The translations under genes were made by a program, and so were the position numbers. Shown piece by piece: positions 1-5,996 of a stretch of 8,928 nt of DNA. Within the stretch, counting starts at the first letter, position 1; each line of letters opens with the position of its first letter. The notes under the pieces were generated by a model. The model worked only from the letters and a program-made list of their open reading frames with translations. It had not been told where the DNA came from and did no database searches. Source of the DNA: Syntrophomonadaceae bacterium. GTDB lineage: Bacteria > Bacillota > Syntrophomonadia > Syntrophomonadales > Syntrophomonadaceae. The DNA lies in the NCBI GenBank assembly GCA_012798055.1, contig JAAZOA010000161.1, positions 1-8,928 on the forward strand, written 5' to 3'.

Positions 1-2
1 CC

Positions 3-95
3 ACCGCGGAAAAATATGGTGAACACCATGTGGCCATGGGCGGCCTTATCGCCGGCATGGTGCTGATGGCAGCCGGATTGGTGCTGTTTGCTTGA
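3..95 (+). CDS. C-terminal end of a membrane protein, possibly ZIP-family metal permease (partial)
   Basis: The window opens inside a reading frame that ends with TGA at 93-95. The visible 30 residues are a short His-containing hydrophilic stretch (EKYGEHH) followed by a Gly/Ala/Met/Leu-rich hydrophobic segment ending LVLFA, which reads as a last transmembrane helix. A Gly-rich final helix after a His-containing loop is typical of the C-terminus of ZIP-type divalent-metal permeases, and metal transport would suit the magnesium genes downstream. This is inference from 30 residues only; another multi-spanning transporter could end the same way. The gene converges on the minus-strand RNA element that ends near 115. 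Confidence 0.35.
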   Translation, partial: TAEKYGEHHVAMGGLIAGMVLMAAGLVLFA

Positions 96-123
96 ATGTG
101 TTGGAACAAAAGGCCAGAAACAA

Positions 124-164
124 GTAGAGGACCAATCCTATCGACGATAGTCTTGGTCCTTTAC
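124..164 (-). terminator. Terminal hairpin of ncRNA copy 1
   Basis: The arms pair over about 12 bp (124-135 with 153-164, including one non-Watson-Crick position), then a 2x2 internal loop, then 5 bp (138-142 with 146-150) around a 3-nt loop. On the minus strand it is followed by TTGTTTC, a weak U tract, so termination is less certain than in copy 2. The apical stem differs in sequence from copy 2 but is still paired. It could also help stop plus-strand transcription arriving from the gene ending at 95. Confidence 0.5.
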
Positions 165-184
165 AGCGGGTGGGTACCTAGCAT
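161..184 (-). CDS. 7-codon mini-ORF (MLGTHPL) in ncRNA copy 1
   Basis: An ATG at 182-184 on the minus strand opens seven codons ending in TAA just before or within the terminal hairpin. AAGGAGG (195-201) lies 10 nt upstream, an acceptable though long spacing. Copy 2 has a 7-codon frame at the same place (MLSTHRE), so the M-L-x-T-H core, the length and the stop position are kept. However, GGTAC after the AGGAGG can pair with GTACC inside the frame, placing the ribosome site in a stem and the ATG in the loop. Translation is therefore speculative; the conservation may reflect the RNA hairpin. Confidence 0.3.
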   Translation of the reverse strand: MLGTHPL

Positions 185-558
185 TCAGCTTGTACCTCCT
201 TTTGATATTATTACCCTGACTGTTGGCTTCGCTTAGGTTAGAGTAACTCTCTCCCCTAATTTTGGCCTTTTTTTTTTGGGGGTCTGACCCTGCTCGCTTT
301 CGGTATCGGGCGATACTTCCGGCCTGGCTGGCTCTTTAGAAATCGGTTCTTTTCTTATTTCTCATCTCCTGTTCCCTTACCCTGCAATTACTCGGAAGCT
401 TCTGGCTTCGCGAACAATTTGGGCCTTTACAGCAACACCTTGGGTCCGGTATGACTGTCGGCGAAAAGTAATATGAGCTGTTGGAAAAGAACTTATTTCT
501 TAACCCCTCTATCAGGGTAATAGCAGTACTCCAGCTAGCACTGTTTCCTGTTAACAAC

Positions 559-587
559 ACTATAAAACAGTGTATACAAAATCTCAA
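559..587 (-). promoter_or_regulatory. Sigma-A-like promoter for ncRNA copy 1
   Basis: On the minus strand, TTGAGA (582-587), a 17-nt spacer and TATAGT (559-564). It sits about 25 nt after the flavoprotein stop codon and corresponds in position to the promoter of copy 2. Confidence 0.55.
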
Positions 588-610
588 GAGTTGTGATTGT
601 TATATTTTTC

Positions 611-2254
611 TTAATCAGCGGCCGGTTTGATCGCTTCGCCGGCGGCATTGAGACCCGCGATATGACCGAAGGTAAGGGCTGGTCCAAGCGTACCTCCCCC
701 ACCCCAGTAGGCATTGGCCGATGGGGCTGCTATGCAGTTGCCGGCCCCGTAGAGGCCGGGAATCGGCTGCCCATTCACATCCAGCACCTGGGCCCGGGCA
801 TTGATGATCGGGCCCCCGTTGGTATCCAGGGTGCCCGGCGCCAGGATAATGGCATGATATGGCCCCTGGTCGCTGAGAGGGTACATGGTGTAGTTGGAGT
901 TTCCATCTGGAGGCCAGTCCACATCAGGTATGGTGGGAGGGAAAGTAGTCCATTCCCGGTCATAAGCGAAGTCCCCCCGTTGGAAATCGAGATCCTGGCC
1001 GGTACGGGCAAATTCATTAAAGCGGGCTATGGTTTGGGCCAGGTTGTCTTTGAATCCGGGAGCCAGGGCGAATCCGCCTGTATGGACCGATATCTTCCGG
1101 AGGCGGAGGGCGATGTTGTCCGCCAGTTCGTCCAAGGTCTTACCGGATATGACCGCCGGATCTATCGTCCCCTGGACTGGCAGGGGAGGATAGCCCTGCC
1201 ACAGATTGGCAGTGCGTTCATCATAGATCATAAAGAGCAGCAGGTTGGTCCACTCACCCCGCTGGGGATCCCATACGTAATGGACCATGGTCCGGTCGTT
1301 GTAATTGCGCTTTTCGTCCATTACCCTCCTACCCCAGCGGTTAACCTGCAGCACGCTATCCCCCAGCACGTAAAATAGGTTGTTGATTCCCATAGGATCC
1401 GCCAGAGCGGCTTCCAGGATCAGCTGGCTCCGGAAAGCGCCGGCCATATTCCCAAGAGCCGCGCCGATTGCTCCGCCCAAGCGGATGAAATCTCCAGTAT
1501 TGGTGGGAACCGCACATCCTCCCAGAATCGGCCCCCGCTGAAAACGCAAAATCATTTCGGGGTTGCGGGTGTAACCCCCGCTGCCGAATATAACGGCTTT
1601 ACGAGCACGAAACCTCTTTACACCTTCACCTTCAACCTTCACTTCCAGCCCGACCACCTCTCGGGCATCATTCAGCACTATCCCCACCGCTTCGTGCCGG
1701 GTCCTTATCTCGATTCCATGGCTATCTGCCCAACCGTGGAGTTGATCAATGAGCTCCCAACCCCAAGCCTGCTTGCCCTCCTCATCCCGGGGGAAAAGCG
1801 TCCTGCCACGGACCATCCGGTTCTCCGGCAGCTGCTCCTGATAATCAACCTGGGGCTGCCCAGTCCAATTGACGTCCTGGATGGTCTGGAGCGCCCCGAG
1901 TTCTTCCAGGAATTCTATCGCCCCGGCAGCCTGGTCGTAGAATGTGCTGATGAGATCGTAATTGTTTTGGGGCAGTCCCAAGGTCGGGTGGGCGGGGTTG
2001 TAGAGCTGGGGGTAGGATAGGCGGGCCATATAGCGCACTGCATCGTTTTTTACATCTTCGATGCCCTTATCCCTTTGGAAACGGTTGTTGGGGATCCAGA
2101 AGCCGCCTCCCGAATGCTGGGTGGTCCCCCCATAATCATCGCCTTTTTCAAGCATCATGACATTGTCACCGTGGCTTTTTGCGGTTATGGCTGCCGAGAA
2201 GGCTGCTGCGCCGCTTCCCACCACCAGCACATCGGTTTCAAAATCAAAGACCAT
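611..2254 (-). CDS. FAD-dependent oxidoreductase, KstD/fumarate-reductase flavoprotein-like
   Basis: A 547-residue protein with an N-terminal Rossmann FAD-binding motif, VVGSGAAA at residues 11-18, followed by an acidic residue in MLEKG that would bind the ribose, and GGTTQHSGGG, the covalent-free flavin loop style of the succinate dehydrogenase/fumarate reductase/3-ketosteroid dehydrogenase superfamily. The C-terminus has GLYGAGN and then Y-W-G-G-G-G-T-L-G-P-A-L-T-F-G (Tyr516, Gly520). The Tyr and the Gly four residues later match the spacing of the catalytic Tyr/Gly pair of 3-ketosteroid delta1-dehydrogenase. There is no signal peptide or membrane segment, so it is probably a cytoplasmic enzyme that hydrogenates or dehydrogenates a C-C bond next to a carbonyl; the substrate is unknown. 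The start is supported by GAGGAGGT (2261-2267 core) 6-7 nt before the ATG. It is monocistronic with a near-consensus promoter. It is flanked on both sides by copies of the putative ncRNA. Confidence 0.85.
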   Translation of the reverse strand: MVFDFETDVLVVGSGAAAFSAAITAKSHGDNVMMLEKGDDYGGTTQHSGGGFWIPNNRFQRDKGIEDVKNDAVRYMARLSYPQLYNPAHPTLGLPQNNYDLISTFYDQAAGAIEFLEELGALQTIQDVNWTGQPQVDYQEQLPENRMVRGRTLFPRDEEGKQAWGWELIDQLHGWADSHGIEIRTRHEAVGIVLNDAREVVGLEVKVEGEGVKRFRARKAVIFGSGGYTRNPEMILRFQRGPILGGCAVPTNTGDFIRLGGAIGAALGNMAGAFRSQLILEAALADPMGINNLFYVLGDSVLQVNRWGRRVMDEKRNYNDRTMVHYVWDPQRGEWTNLLLFMIYDERTANLWQGYPPLPVQGTIDPAVISGKTLDELADNIALRLRKISVHTGGFALAPGFKDNLAQTIARFNEFARTGQDLDFQRGDFAYDREWTTFPPTIPDVDWPPDGNSNYTMYPLSDQGPYHAIILAPGTLDTNGGPIINARAQVLDVNGQPIPGLYGAGNCIAAPSANAYWGGGGTLGPALTFGHIAGLNAAGEAIKPAAD

Positions 2255-2312
2255 CCTGACACCTCCTCACCTTCGCTCCAACCAACTCCAGCCACTAATC
2301 GCTTCTAGTTCG

Positions 2313-2341
2313 AATATAGCTTGGTCCCCGGGCGCTGTCAA
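2313..2341 (-). promoter_or_regulatory. Strong sigma-A promoter of the flavoprotein gene
   Basis: On the minus strand, TTGACA (2336-2341, perfect consensus), a 17-nt spacer and TATATT (2313-2318). The transcript would begin near 2306, leaving a leader of about 50 nt before the ATG. The -35 lies in a short direct repeat (GGTTGAC twice). It is downstream of the copy 2 terminator, so the enzyme gene is probably transcribed independently of that RNA. Confidence 0.7.
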
Positions 2342-2395
2342 CCATAGTCAACCTATACCAAACCAGCGGATCCGTACTTGTATCACTGGCAAAAA

Positions 2396-2437
2396 GTAAA
2401 GGACCGGACGCTACGTGGGATAGCGACGGTCCTCTAC
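2396..2437 (-). terminator. Rho-independent terminator-like hairpin of ncRNA copy 2
   Basis: The lower stem pairs 2396-2406 with 2427-2437 (one weak position), then a small internal loop, then 2409-2413 with 2421-2425 and a 7-nt loop. On the minus strand it is followed by a T run (2391-2395). The apical stem CGCTA/TAGCG differs from that of copy 1 (CTATC/GATAG) while remaining fully paired, which supports selection on structure. Confidence 0.6.
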
Positions 2438-2457
2438 TCACGGTGGGTACTTAGCAT
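2434..2457 (-). CDS. 7-codon mini-ORF (MLSTHRE) in ncRNA copy 2
   Basis: ATG at 2455-2457 (minus strand), seven codons, TAG at 2434-2436. AAGGAGG (2468-2474) lies 10 nt upstream, as in copy 1. The counterpart in copy 1 reads MLGTHPL. The ribosome site can be masked by the GGTAC/GTACC stem. It may be a leader peptide whose translation affects the adjoining terminator hairpin, or an accidental frame in a conserved RNA stem-loop. Confidence 0.3.
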   Translation of the reverse strand: MLSTHRE

Positions 2458-2780
2458 CAAGCCTGTACCTCCTTCTAAATGTACCCTGATGTCTTGCTCT
2501 GGCGCCCGGCTTCAGGTTAGGGCTGGAAGCAGAAACCTGGTCGGTCACCGGCAGCAGTCGCTGGACAAAGGCCCTTTTCTGCAAGTTCATATGCTTGTCC
2601 CTGCCCCGTAACGCCATCCGACTTGTGGCCAGACCAGCGACTCGGTGCTTAGCAGCAAAGCCTTGGGTTGGGCTTGTCTGCCGACAAAACAAACAAAGCT
2701 TGACAAGAGGAGAACCTTTTCCCCTGACTGGATTCAGGATAAATCCGGTCCCAGAGTTGTAACTCCAGTCCGGTATTTAC

Positions 2781-2809
2781 AATATATTGCAGATGCTCGA
2801 ACCGGTCAA
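2781..2809 (-). promoter_or_regulatory. Sigma-A promoter for ncRNA copy 2
   Basis: On the minus strand, TTGACC (2804-2809), a 17-nt spacer and TATATT (2781-2786). The -10 runs into ATTGTAAAT (2775-2783), a 9-mer also present at two other putative promoters in the window. Confidence 0.65.
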
Positions 2810-2848
2810 TTTTTGTGATTGTTTTCTTTTTCTTCAAGTTGCAGAATA

Positions 2849-2857
2849 TGGTATGAT
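2849..2857 (+). promoter_or_regulatory. Extended -10 promoter of corA
   Basis: TGGTATGAT is an extended -10 (TG-n-TATGAT). No good -35 is seen at 16-18 nt upstream, which is common with extended -10 sites. The leader would be about 60 nt. I see no M-box magnesium riboswitch in it. Confidence 0.45.
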
Positions 2858-2922
2858 GTTTGATAAATCGGGAATTTCGGTTGATAATTCCAGTTGCTGG
2901 CTAGTGGAGGAATAAATTCGCT

Positions 2923-3864
2923 ATGTTGCATACAGTTCTGGTCACCAATGAACTAGAAGTCCTCACTGATGTCCCCCTCAGCCGCTTGTCCGCAGCTGAT
3001 GCCAAGTGGTTTTGGATCGATTTCGACGCCCCCGGTGAAGAAGAAGCCGCCCTGCTGAACAGCCATTTTCATTTCCACCCCCTGGCCATTGAGGATTGTT
3101 TCCAATATTTACAGCGTCCCAAGCTCGATTATTACGACACTCACAACTTTTTCGTTCTCCAGTATCCGAAAGCCGGCAGCATGGAGCCTGAAGAAATCGA
3201 TTTTTTTATAGGACCAGATTTCATAGTAACTGTACACCTGCAGCCGTGCAGGGGTATCGATGAAATACGTGAACATAAACTCATGTTAAAATCCACTCTA
3301 AGTAAAGATCCTTTGTACCTTTTTTATCTCATCATGGATAAACTCGTCGATGATTACTTCCCGCCTGTATACGAGATAGAAGATAAGCTATACCAGTTGG
3401 GGGATGCAGTGTCAAATCCCAAATTTATCAATGATGTATTCGAACTGCGGGACCAGTTGCTCAGAATGCGGCGTATCATACTGCCTATGAGTGATCTCAT
3501 CTACAGGATTCTGAATTCCGATCGTTTGATGATCCCTAAAGATGATCGCCATTATTTCCGTGACATCAATGACCACCTGCATAAACTGGCTGAGATGGTG
3601 GAATCCAGCCGAGAAGTGACCGCCGACCTTCGTGACAGTTACGTTTCCTTTAACTCCAATCGCATGAACACCATCATGACCACCTTAACCATTGTCGCCA
3701 CTATTTTCATCCCCCTGACTTTCATCGTTGGTGTTTATGGGATGAACTTCGACAATATGCCTGAGCTTAGGTGGCGATGGGGCTACTACGCGGTCTGGAT
3801 AGTAATGGTGACTGTAGCTGCAGGTATGCTGTTGTGGCTAAAGAAAAAGGGCTGGTACAAGTAA
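2923..3864 (+). CDS. corA: Magnesium/cobalt transporter CorA
   Basis: 313 residues, a normal length for CorA. A long cytoplasmic domain (about 1-245) is followed by two transmembrane helices (about 251-272 and 287-306). The signature GMN sits at residues 273-275 in VYGMNFDNMPEL, directly after the first helix, where it forms the selectivity loop of the pentameric channel. The C-terminus ends in a basic KKKGWYK tail, as usual. The N-terminal half carries typical CorA features such as the HPLAIEDC and RPKLDYY stretches. It admits Mg2+ (also Co2+/Ni2+) down the membrane potential. GGAGG (2906-2910) lies 12 nt before the ATG. It is the first gene of a plus-strand magnesium cluster, followed after 54 nt by a small gene likely in the same transcript. 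Confidence 0.95.
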   Translation: MLHTVLVTNELEVLTDVPLSRLSAADAKWFWIDFDAPGEEEAALLNSHFHFHPLAIEDCFQYLQRPKLDYYDTHNFFVLQYPKAGSMEPEEIDFFIGPDFIVTVHLQPCRGIDEIREHKLMLKSTLSKDPLYLFYLIMDKLVDDYFPPVYEIEDKLYQLGDAVSNPKFINDVFELRDQLLRMRRIILPMSDLIYRILNSDRLMIPKDDRHYFRDINDHLHKLAEMVESSREVTADLRDSYVSFNSNRMNTIMTTLTIVATIFIPLTFIVGVYGMNFDNMPELRWRWGYYAVWIVMVTVAAGMLLWLKKKGWYK

Positions 3865-3918
3865 TGAAACCTGTTACTCTGAGTGCAGCGGGCAAAAAAA
3901 CATGAAGTGGAGGTAATT

Positions 3919-4356
3919 ATGGAAGAGAGACTAGCGCGAGTGAAATCCCAGATGTTGAACAGCGAATATACCTTTCCACATTTGCGGGAATACCTTATGA
4001 GCCGCGGGGAGCTTCGGGCCAGCTTCAAATACTACCACGGTCCGAATCAGTGGCAAAAACGCTTCTACCAGGAGGAACATGTCTTCCTGACCGACCGGGC
4101 TATTGTGATCGCCTGTCTATACAATAATGGCAAGATGACCCTGCGTTCTATTCTGCTGAGCGAGATAACCCGCATCGAGAGGGACTATGATTTCGCCGCC
4201 AAAGATTCGAAAAACCTTGTCCTGGCCAATGTAACCATCCGTCTAAAGAGGACCCTCAAGAAAAAGGATCCCGATGAACTGGTCTTCAAACGTCCCCTGC
4301 CCGAGGAACAGGGAGACCCGCAAGGTTATGAGGAACTGATAGCCCTACTGGACTGA
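3919..4356 (+). CDS. Hypothetical protein, possible PH-like domain, corA partner
   Basis: 145 residues, soluble, highly charged, with no signal peptide or membrane helix. I chose the ATG at 3919 because GTGGAGGT ends 5 nt upstream; the frame stays open back to a GTG at 3883, which has no ribosome site. The segment HVFLTDRAIVIACLYNNGKMT..., ending in SEITRIERDYD, reads as the strand pattern of bacterial PH-like/GRAM-like domains (a 'floats-to-surface' LTD turn, then an SEI-x-x-I strand). This is a resemblance only; no catalytic motif is visible. Its position 54 nt after corA, with no promoter between, suggests co-transcription and a possible role in magnesium uptake or at the membrane face. 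It is followed 15 nt after the stop by a long inverted repeat. Confidence 0.7.
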   Translation: MEERLARVKSQMLNSEYTFPHLREYLMSRGELRASFKYYHGPNQWQKRFYQEEHVFLTDRAIVIACLYNNGKMTLRSILLSEITRIERDYDFAAKDSKNLVLANVTIRLKRTLKKKDPDELVFKRPLPEEQGDPQGYEELIALLD

Positions 4357-4370
4357 TGCCCGCTATACAC

Positions 4371-4431
4371 CAAGGGGACGGAGTTACTGACACATTCTCA
4401 GAGAGAATGTGTCAGTAACTCCGTCCCCTTG
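4371..4431. repeat. 29-bp perfect inverted repeat with 3-nt loop (REP-like/stem-loop)
   Basis: 4371-4399 is the exact reverse complement of 4403-4431, around the loop AGA. The outer part contains AAGGGGACGGAG and the inner part GAGTTACTGACACATTCTC. It starts 15 nt after the stop codon of the corA-partner gene, so it may act as a bidirectional transcription barrier or mRNA stabiliser, though no T run follows. Perfect arms of this length in an intergenic spot suggest an interspersed REP-like element of the type moved by Y1 (RAYT/IS200-like) transposases; no transposase is present here. Confidence 0.75.
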
Positions 4432-4449
4432 ACAACGTCCCCTTGACAA
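4422..4449. repeat. 14-bp tandem direct repeat at the edge of the inverted repeat
   Basis: CGTCCCCTTGACAA occurs twice head to tail (4422-4435 and 4436-4449). The first copy overlaps the right arm of the inverted repeat. The core CCCCTTGACAA is found again, reversed, at the very end of the window (8918-8928). From 4450 to about 4630 I see no gene, RNA or repeat. Confidence 0.7.
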
Positions 4450-4634
4450 CAACATTAGGCCTGTACTGTAAACGGTCAATATCCTTGCCCCGACCCACCT
4501 GTCCCAGGCCAGTCATCTGCTTTGAGTTTGGCACTGTACCCCCTATACCATAGTATGAATCCGCCCGTAATTTTTCCCGATTTCCAAGCCTGGCCGACCT
4601 ACCCCGGTTCTGACGTGCATAAGCTTGCAGGCGA

Positions 4635-4663
4635 TTGTAAATACCTGACCAGGCTGGTAACAT
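4635..4663 (+). promoter_or_regulatory. Putative promoter of the MgtE-N/NRMT operon
   Basis: TTGTAA (4635-4640), a 17-nt spacer and TAACAT (4658-4663). The same two hexamers at the same spacing occur before the CoA-transferase (7384-7412), inside a wider similarity starting GATTGTAAAT and ending TAACATGA. The implied leader is only about 20 nt and carries the AAGGAGGG site (4678-4685). Confidence 0.45.
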
Positions 4664-4691
4664 GAAATTAACCGGTCAAGGAGGGAGCCGA

Positions 4692-5996
4692 ATGGGCCAG
4701 GAGCAGACCGTCACCAGCAACGACAGTCAGAAATTTTTTATCAGCGAAGTGCTGGGACACAAGGTTTACGACAGCGAAGGGTTGAAGGTGGGCAAACTGC
4801 AAGACCTGCTGGCTATCTGGGTCTCGGGCCATCCCCAGGTGACCGCTCTGAAACTGGAATCCCGCGATGCGGTCCTGCCCCTGCACCTGGTGGCAGTTTT
4901 CGATGCTGAGGAAATCCGCTTGCAACGTCCTTTCGACCCCGCTCGGCTGCGGCCGGCTGATAAGGATGAGATCCAGGTGAGCCGCTGGCTGTTGGACAAA
5001 CAGATCGTAGATATCCGCGGGGCCAAAGTTGAAAGAGTCAATGATATCCTCTTGTGGTGGCACAACATCGAGGGCAAACCCCGGATCTCCTTGATGGAAG
5101 TGGACATCGGCCTAAGAGGTATCCTACGCCGGTTGGGGTTCAAATTCCTAGCCCCCAAGGCCCCGGAGAGACTGCTGCACTGGGACCGCTTCAAACCGCT
5201 TGCCACCCGAACTGCCAACCTGGAGCTGGCTTTGCCCCTTGAATACGTATCACGTATGCATCCTGCCGACATCGCTGACATCCTGCAGGAACTTCACCCG
5301 GAGGGGCAGATGCAGGTATTAAACGCTTTGTCCCCCGAGACTGCTGGGGTTACCCTGGCAGAAGTCGATGCCAAACCGCGCCGCCAGCTACTGGCGGCTT
5401 TGGATGCCGAACAGGCTTTGGATCTCATCCTGGCCATGGACCCGGATGACGCTGCTGACAATCTCAAAAGCCTGCCTGCGGATATGCAAGCCGCGATCCT
5501 TGATCTGATCGAACCTGATAAGTCCAAACTTTTAGCCAGGTTGATGCATTACGAGGAAGGTACCGCCGGTTCTCTTATGACCCCCGAAGTAATCTCTTTC
5601 CGCCAAGATGGCGGCGTCCGCGATCTGTGGCAATGGCTACAGGAGGAACAGCCCGATTTCACCACCTGGAACGAAGTATTCGTAGTCGACCAAGACCAGA
5701 AACTGGTAGGCATGGTTCCGCTGCGGACCCTGATCCTCGCCCATACCCATGCTCGTTTAGGTGAACTGATGGAAACGCCCTTGAGTCTGAACGTCAAAGA
5801 CGACTTCGGCAAAATACTCGATTTTTCTGTGAAATATGATCTGTTGGCTCTGCCGGTAGTGGATGAGAACCAACATCTGCTGGGTATGGTGACCCTCGAT
5901 GACGTGCTGACTTCACTGGTGCAGAATCCCCGCAACCGCAGGTACCTGCCCCGCAGATCTCCCTTGTCGTCTTTCCGCAAACGGACTGGGAGGTGA
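4692..5996 (+). CDS. PRC-barrel / MgtE-N / CBS protein lacking the MgtE channel domain
   Basis: 434 residues. The ATG at 4692 is preceded by AAGGAGGG with 6-nt spacing; an in-frame ATG at 4662 overlaps the presumed -10 and is rejected. Domains in order: a PRC-barrel-like segment (about 14-75, EVLGHKVYDSEGLKVGKL), a second one (about 98-160, QIVDIRGAKVERVNDI), an MgtE intracellular N domain (about 182-285, built of helical repeats such as HPADIADIL and DPDDAADNL), the MgtE hinge YEEGTAGSLMTPEV (287-300), and a CBS pair (about 297-410). In MgtE these N and CBS domains bind Mg2+ and close the channel when Mg2+ is high. Here the transmembrane domain is absent; the protein ends in a basic tail (about 413-434). 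It overlaps the next gene by 4 nt, so the likely role is a cytoplasmic Mg2+ sensor acting on that NRAMP-type transporter. Confidence 0.88.
   Translation: MGQEQTVTSNDSQKFFISEVLGHKVYDSEGLKVGKLQDLLAIWVSGHPQVTALKLESRDAVLPLHLVAVFDAEEIRLQRPFDPARLRPADKDEIQVSRWLLDKQIVDIRGAKVERVNDILLWWHNIEGKPRISLMEVDIGLRGILRRLGFKFLAPKAPERLLHWDRFKPLATRTANLELALPLEYVSRMHPADIADILQELHPEGQMQVLNALSPETAGVTLAEVDAKPRRQLLAALDAEQALDLILAMDPDDAADNLKSLPADMQAAILDLIEPDKSKLLARLMHYEEGTAGSLMTPEVISFRQDGGVRDLWQWLQEEQPDFTTWNEVFVVDQDQKLVGMVPLRTLILAHTHARLGELMETPLSLNVKDDFGKILDFSVKYDLLALPVVDENQHLLGMVTLDDVLTSLVQNPRNRRYLPRRSPLSSFRKRTGR

Larger units (their letters stand above)
115..552 (-). ncRNA. Putative structured ncRNA, copy 1 of a duplicated element
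   Basis: This gene-free stretch of over 500 nt resembles 2391-2774 in the same orientation. On the minus strand it has a sigma-A-like promoter (559-587) just upstream, so the transcript would start near 552 and end after the hairpin at 124-164, about 440 nt. Blocks shared with copy 2, in minus-strand order: a CCCAAGG...TTGCTG segment (425-445, 17 of 21 identical to 2648-2668); a stem element with CTAACCT and CAGGGTA arms (212-241); a 33-nt block with AAGGAGGTAC and GTACCCACC (169-201, 29 of 33 identical to 2442-2474); and the terminal hairpin. The middle differs and has its own short hairpins, for example GAAGC/GCTTC and GTATCG/CGATAC, plus a run of ten A. No long frame is shared between copies, so conservation is at RNA level. 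It starts right after the flavoprotein stop codon and could also be a 3'-UTR product of that gene. I do not recognise the family. Confidence 0.5.
2391..2774 (-). ncRNA. Putative structured ncRNA, copy 2 of a duplicated element
   Basis: The minus-strand transcript should start near 2774 from a TTGACC-17-TATATT promoter and end at a hairpin with a U-rich tail near 2391, about 385 nt. Helices I can read in the RNA: TAAAT/CCGG with CCGG/ATTTA at the 5' end enclosing a GAG/CTC hairpin; CCTGA/TCAGG; CTTGTC with GACAAG; a 9-bp long-range helix AGTCGCTGG with CCAGCGACT enclosing GGACAAG with CTTTGTCC; TAACCTGA with TCAGGGTA (one mismatch); GGTAC/GTACC around the mini-ORF start; and the terminal hairpin. 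Several blocks are shared with 115-552. Frames crossing the region have no convincing start or protein character. It lies in the divergent spacer with corA. Function is unknown. Riboswitch action on the flavoprotein gene is possible but less likely, since that gene has its own promoter after the terminator. Confidence 0.55.

Noticed and set aside
161..202. GGTGGGTACC in the plus strand suggested a T-box antiterminator
   Set aside because: The T-box core is not matched, no tRNA-linked gene follows, and promoters and T tail place the element on the minus strand.
241..258. Part of ncRNA copy 1 resembles the arm of the 4371-4431 inverted repeat (GAGTTACT next to GGGGA)
   Set aside because: Only about 15 of 18 bases agree, with no second arm; chance similarity is the simpler explanation.
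593..1378. 261-codon plus-strand open frame
   Set aside because: It lies wholly antisense to the flavoprotein gene, has no ribosome site, and its translation has no domain character. It is a codon-composition shadow.
2438..2692. 84-codon minus-strand frame inside ncRNA copy 2
   Set aside because: The matching region of copy 1 has no equivalent frame; conservation between the copies is at nucleotide level in blocks.
2858..2922. M-box magnesium riboswitch sought upstream of corA and upstream of 4692
   Set aside because: The leaders are too short and the conserved M-box segments are absent.
4412..4663. 83-codon minus-strand frame between the repeat and the MgtE-N gene
   Set aside because: No ribosome site before its ATG, it runs into the inverted repeat, and the protein resembles nothing I know.
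4662..4691. Upstream in-frame ATG for the MgtE-N protein
   Set aside because: It overlaps the presumed -10 and has no ribosome site, whereas AAGGAGGG directly precedes the ATG at 4692.
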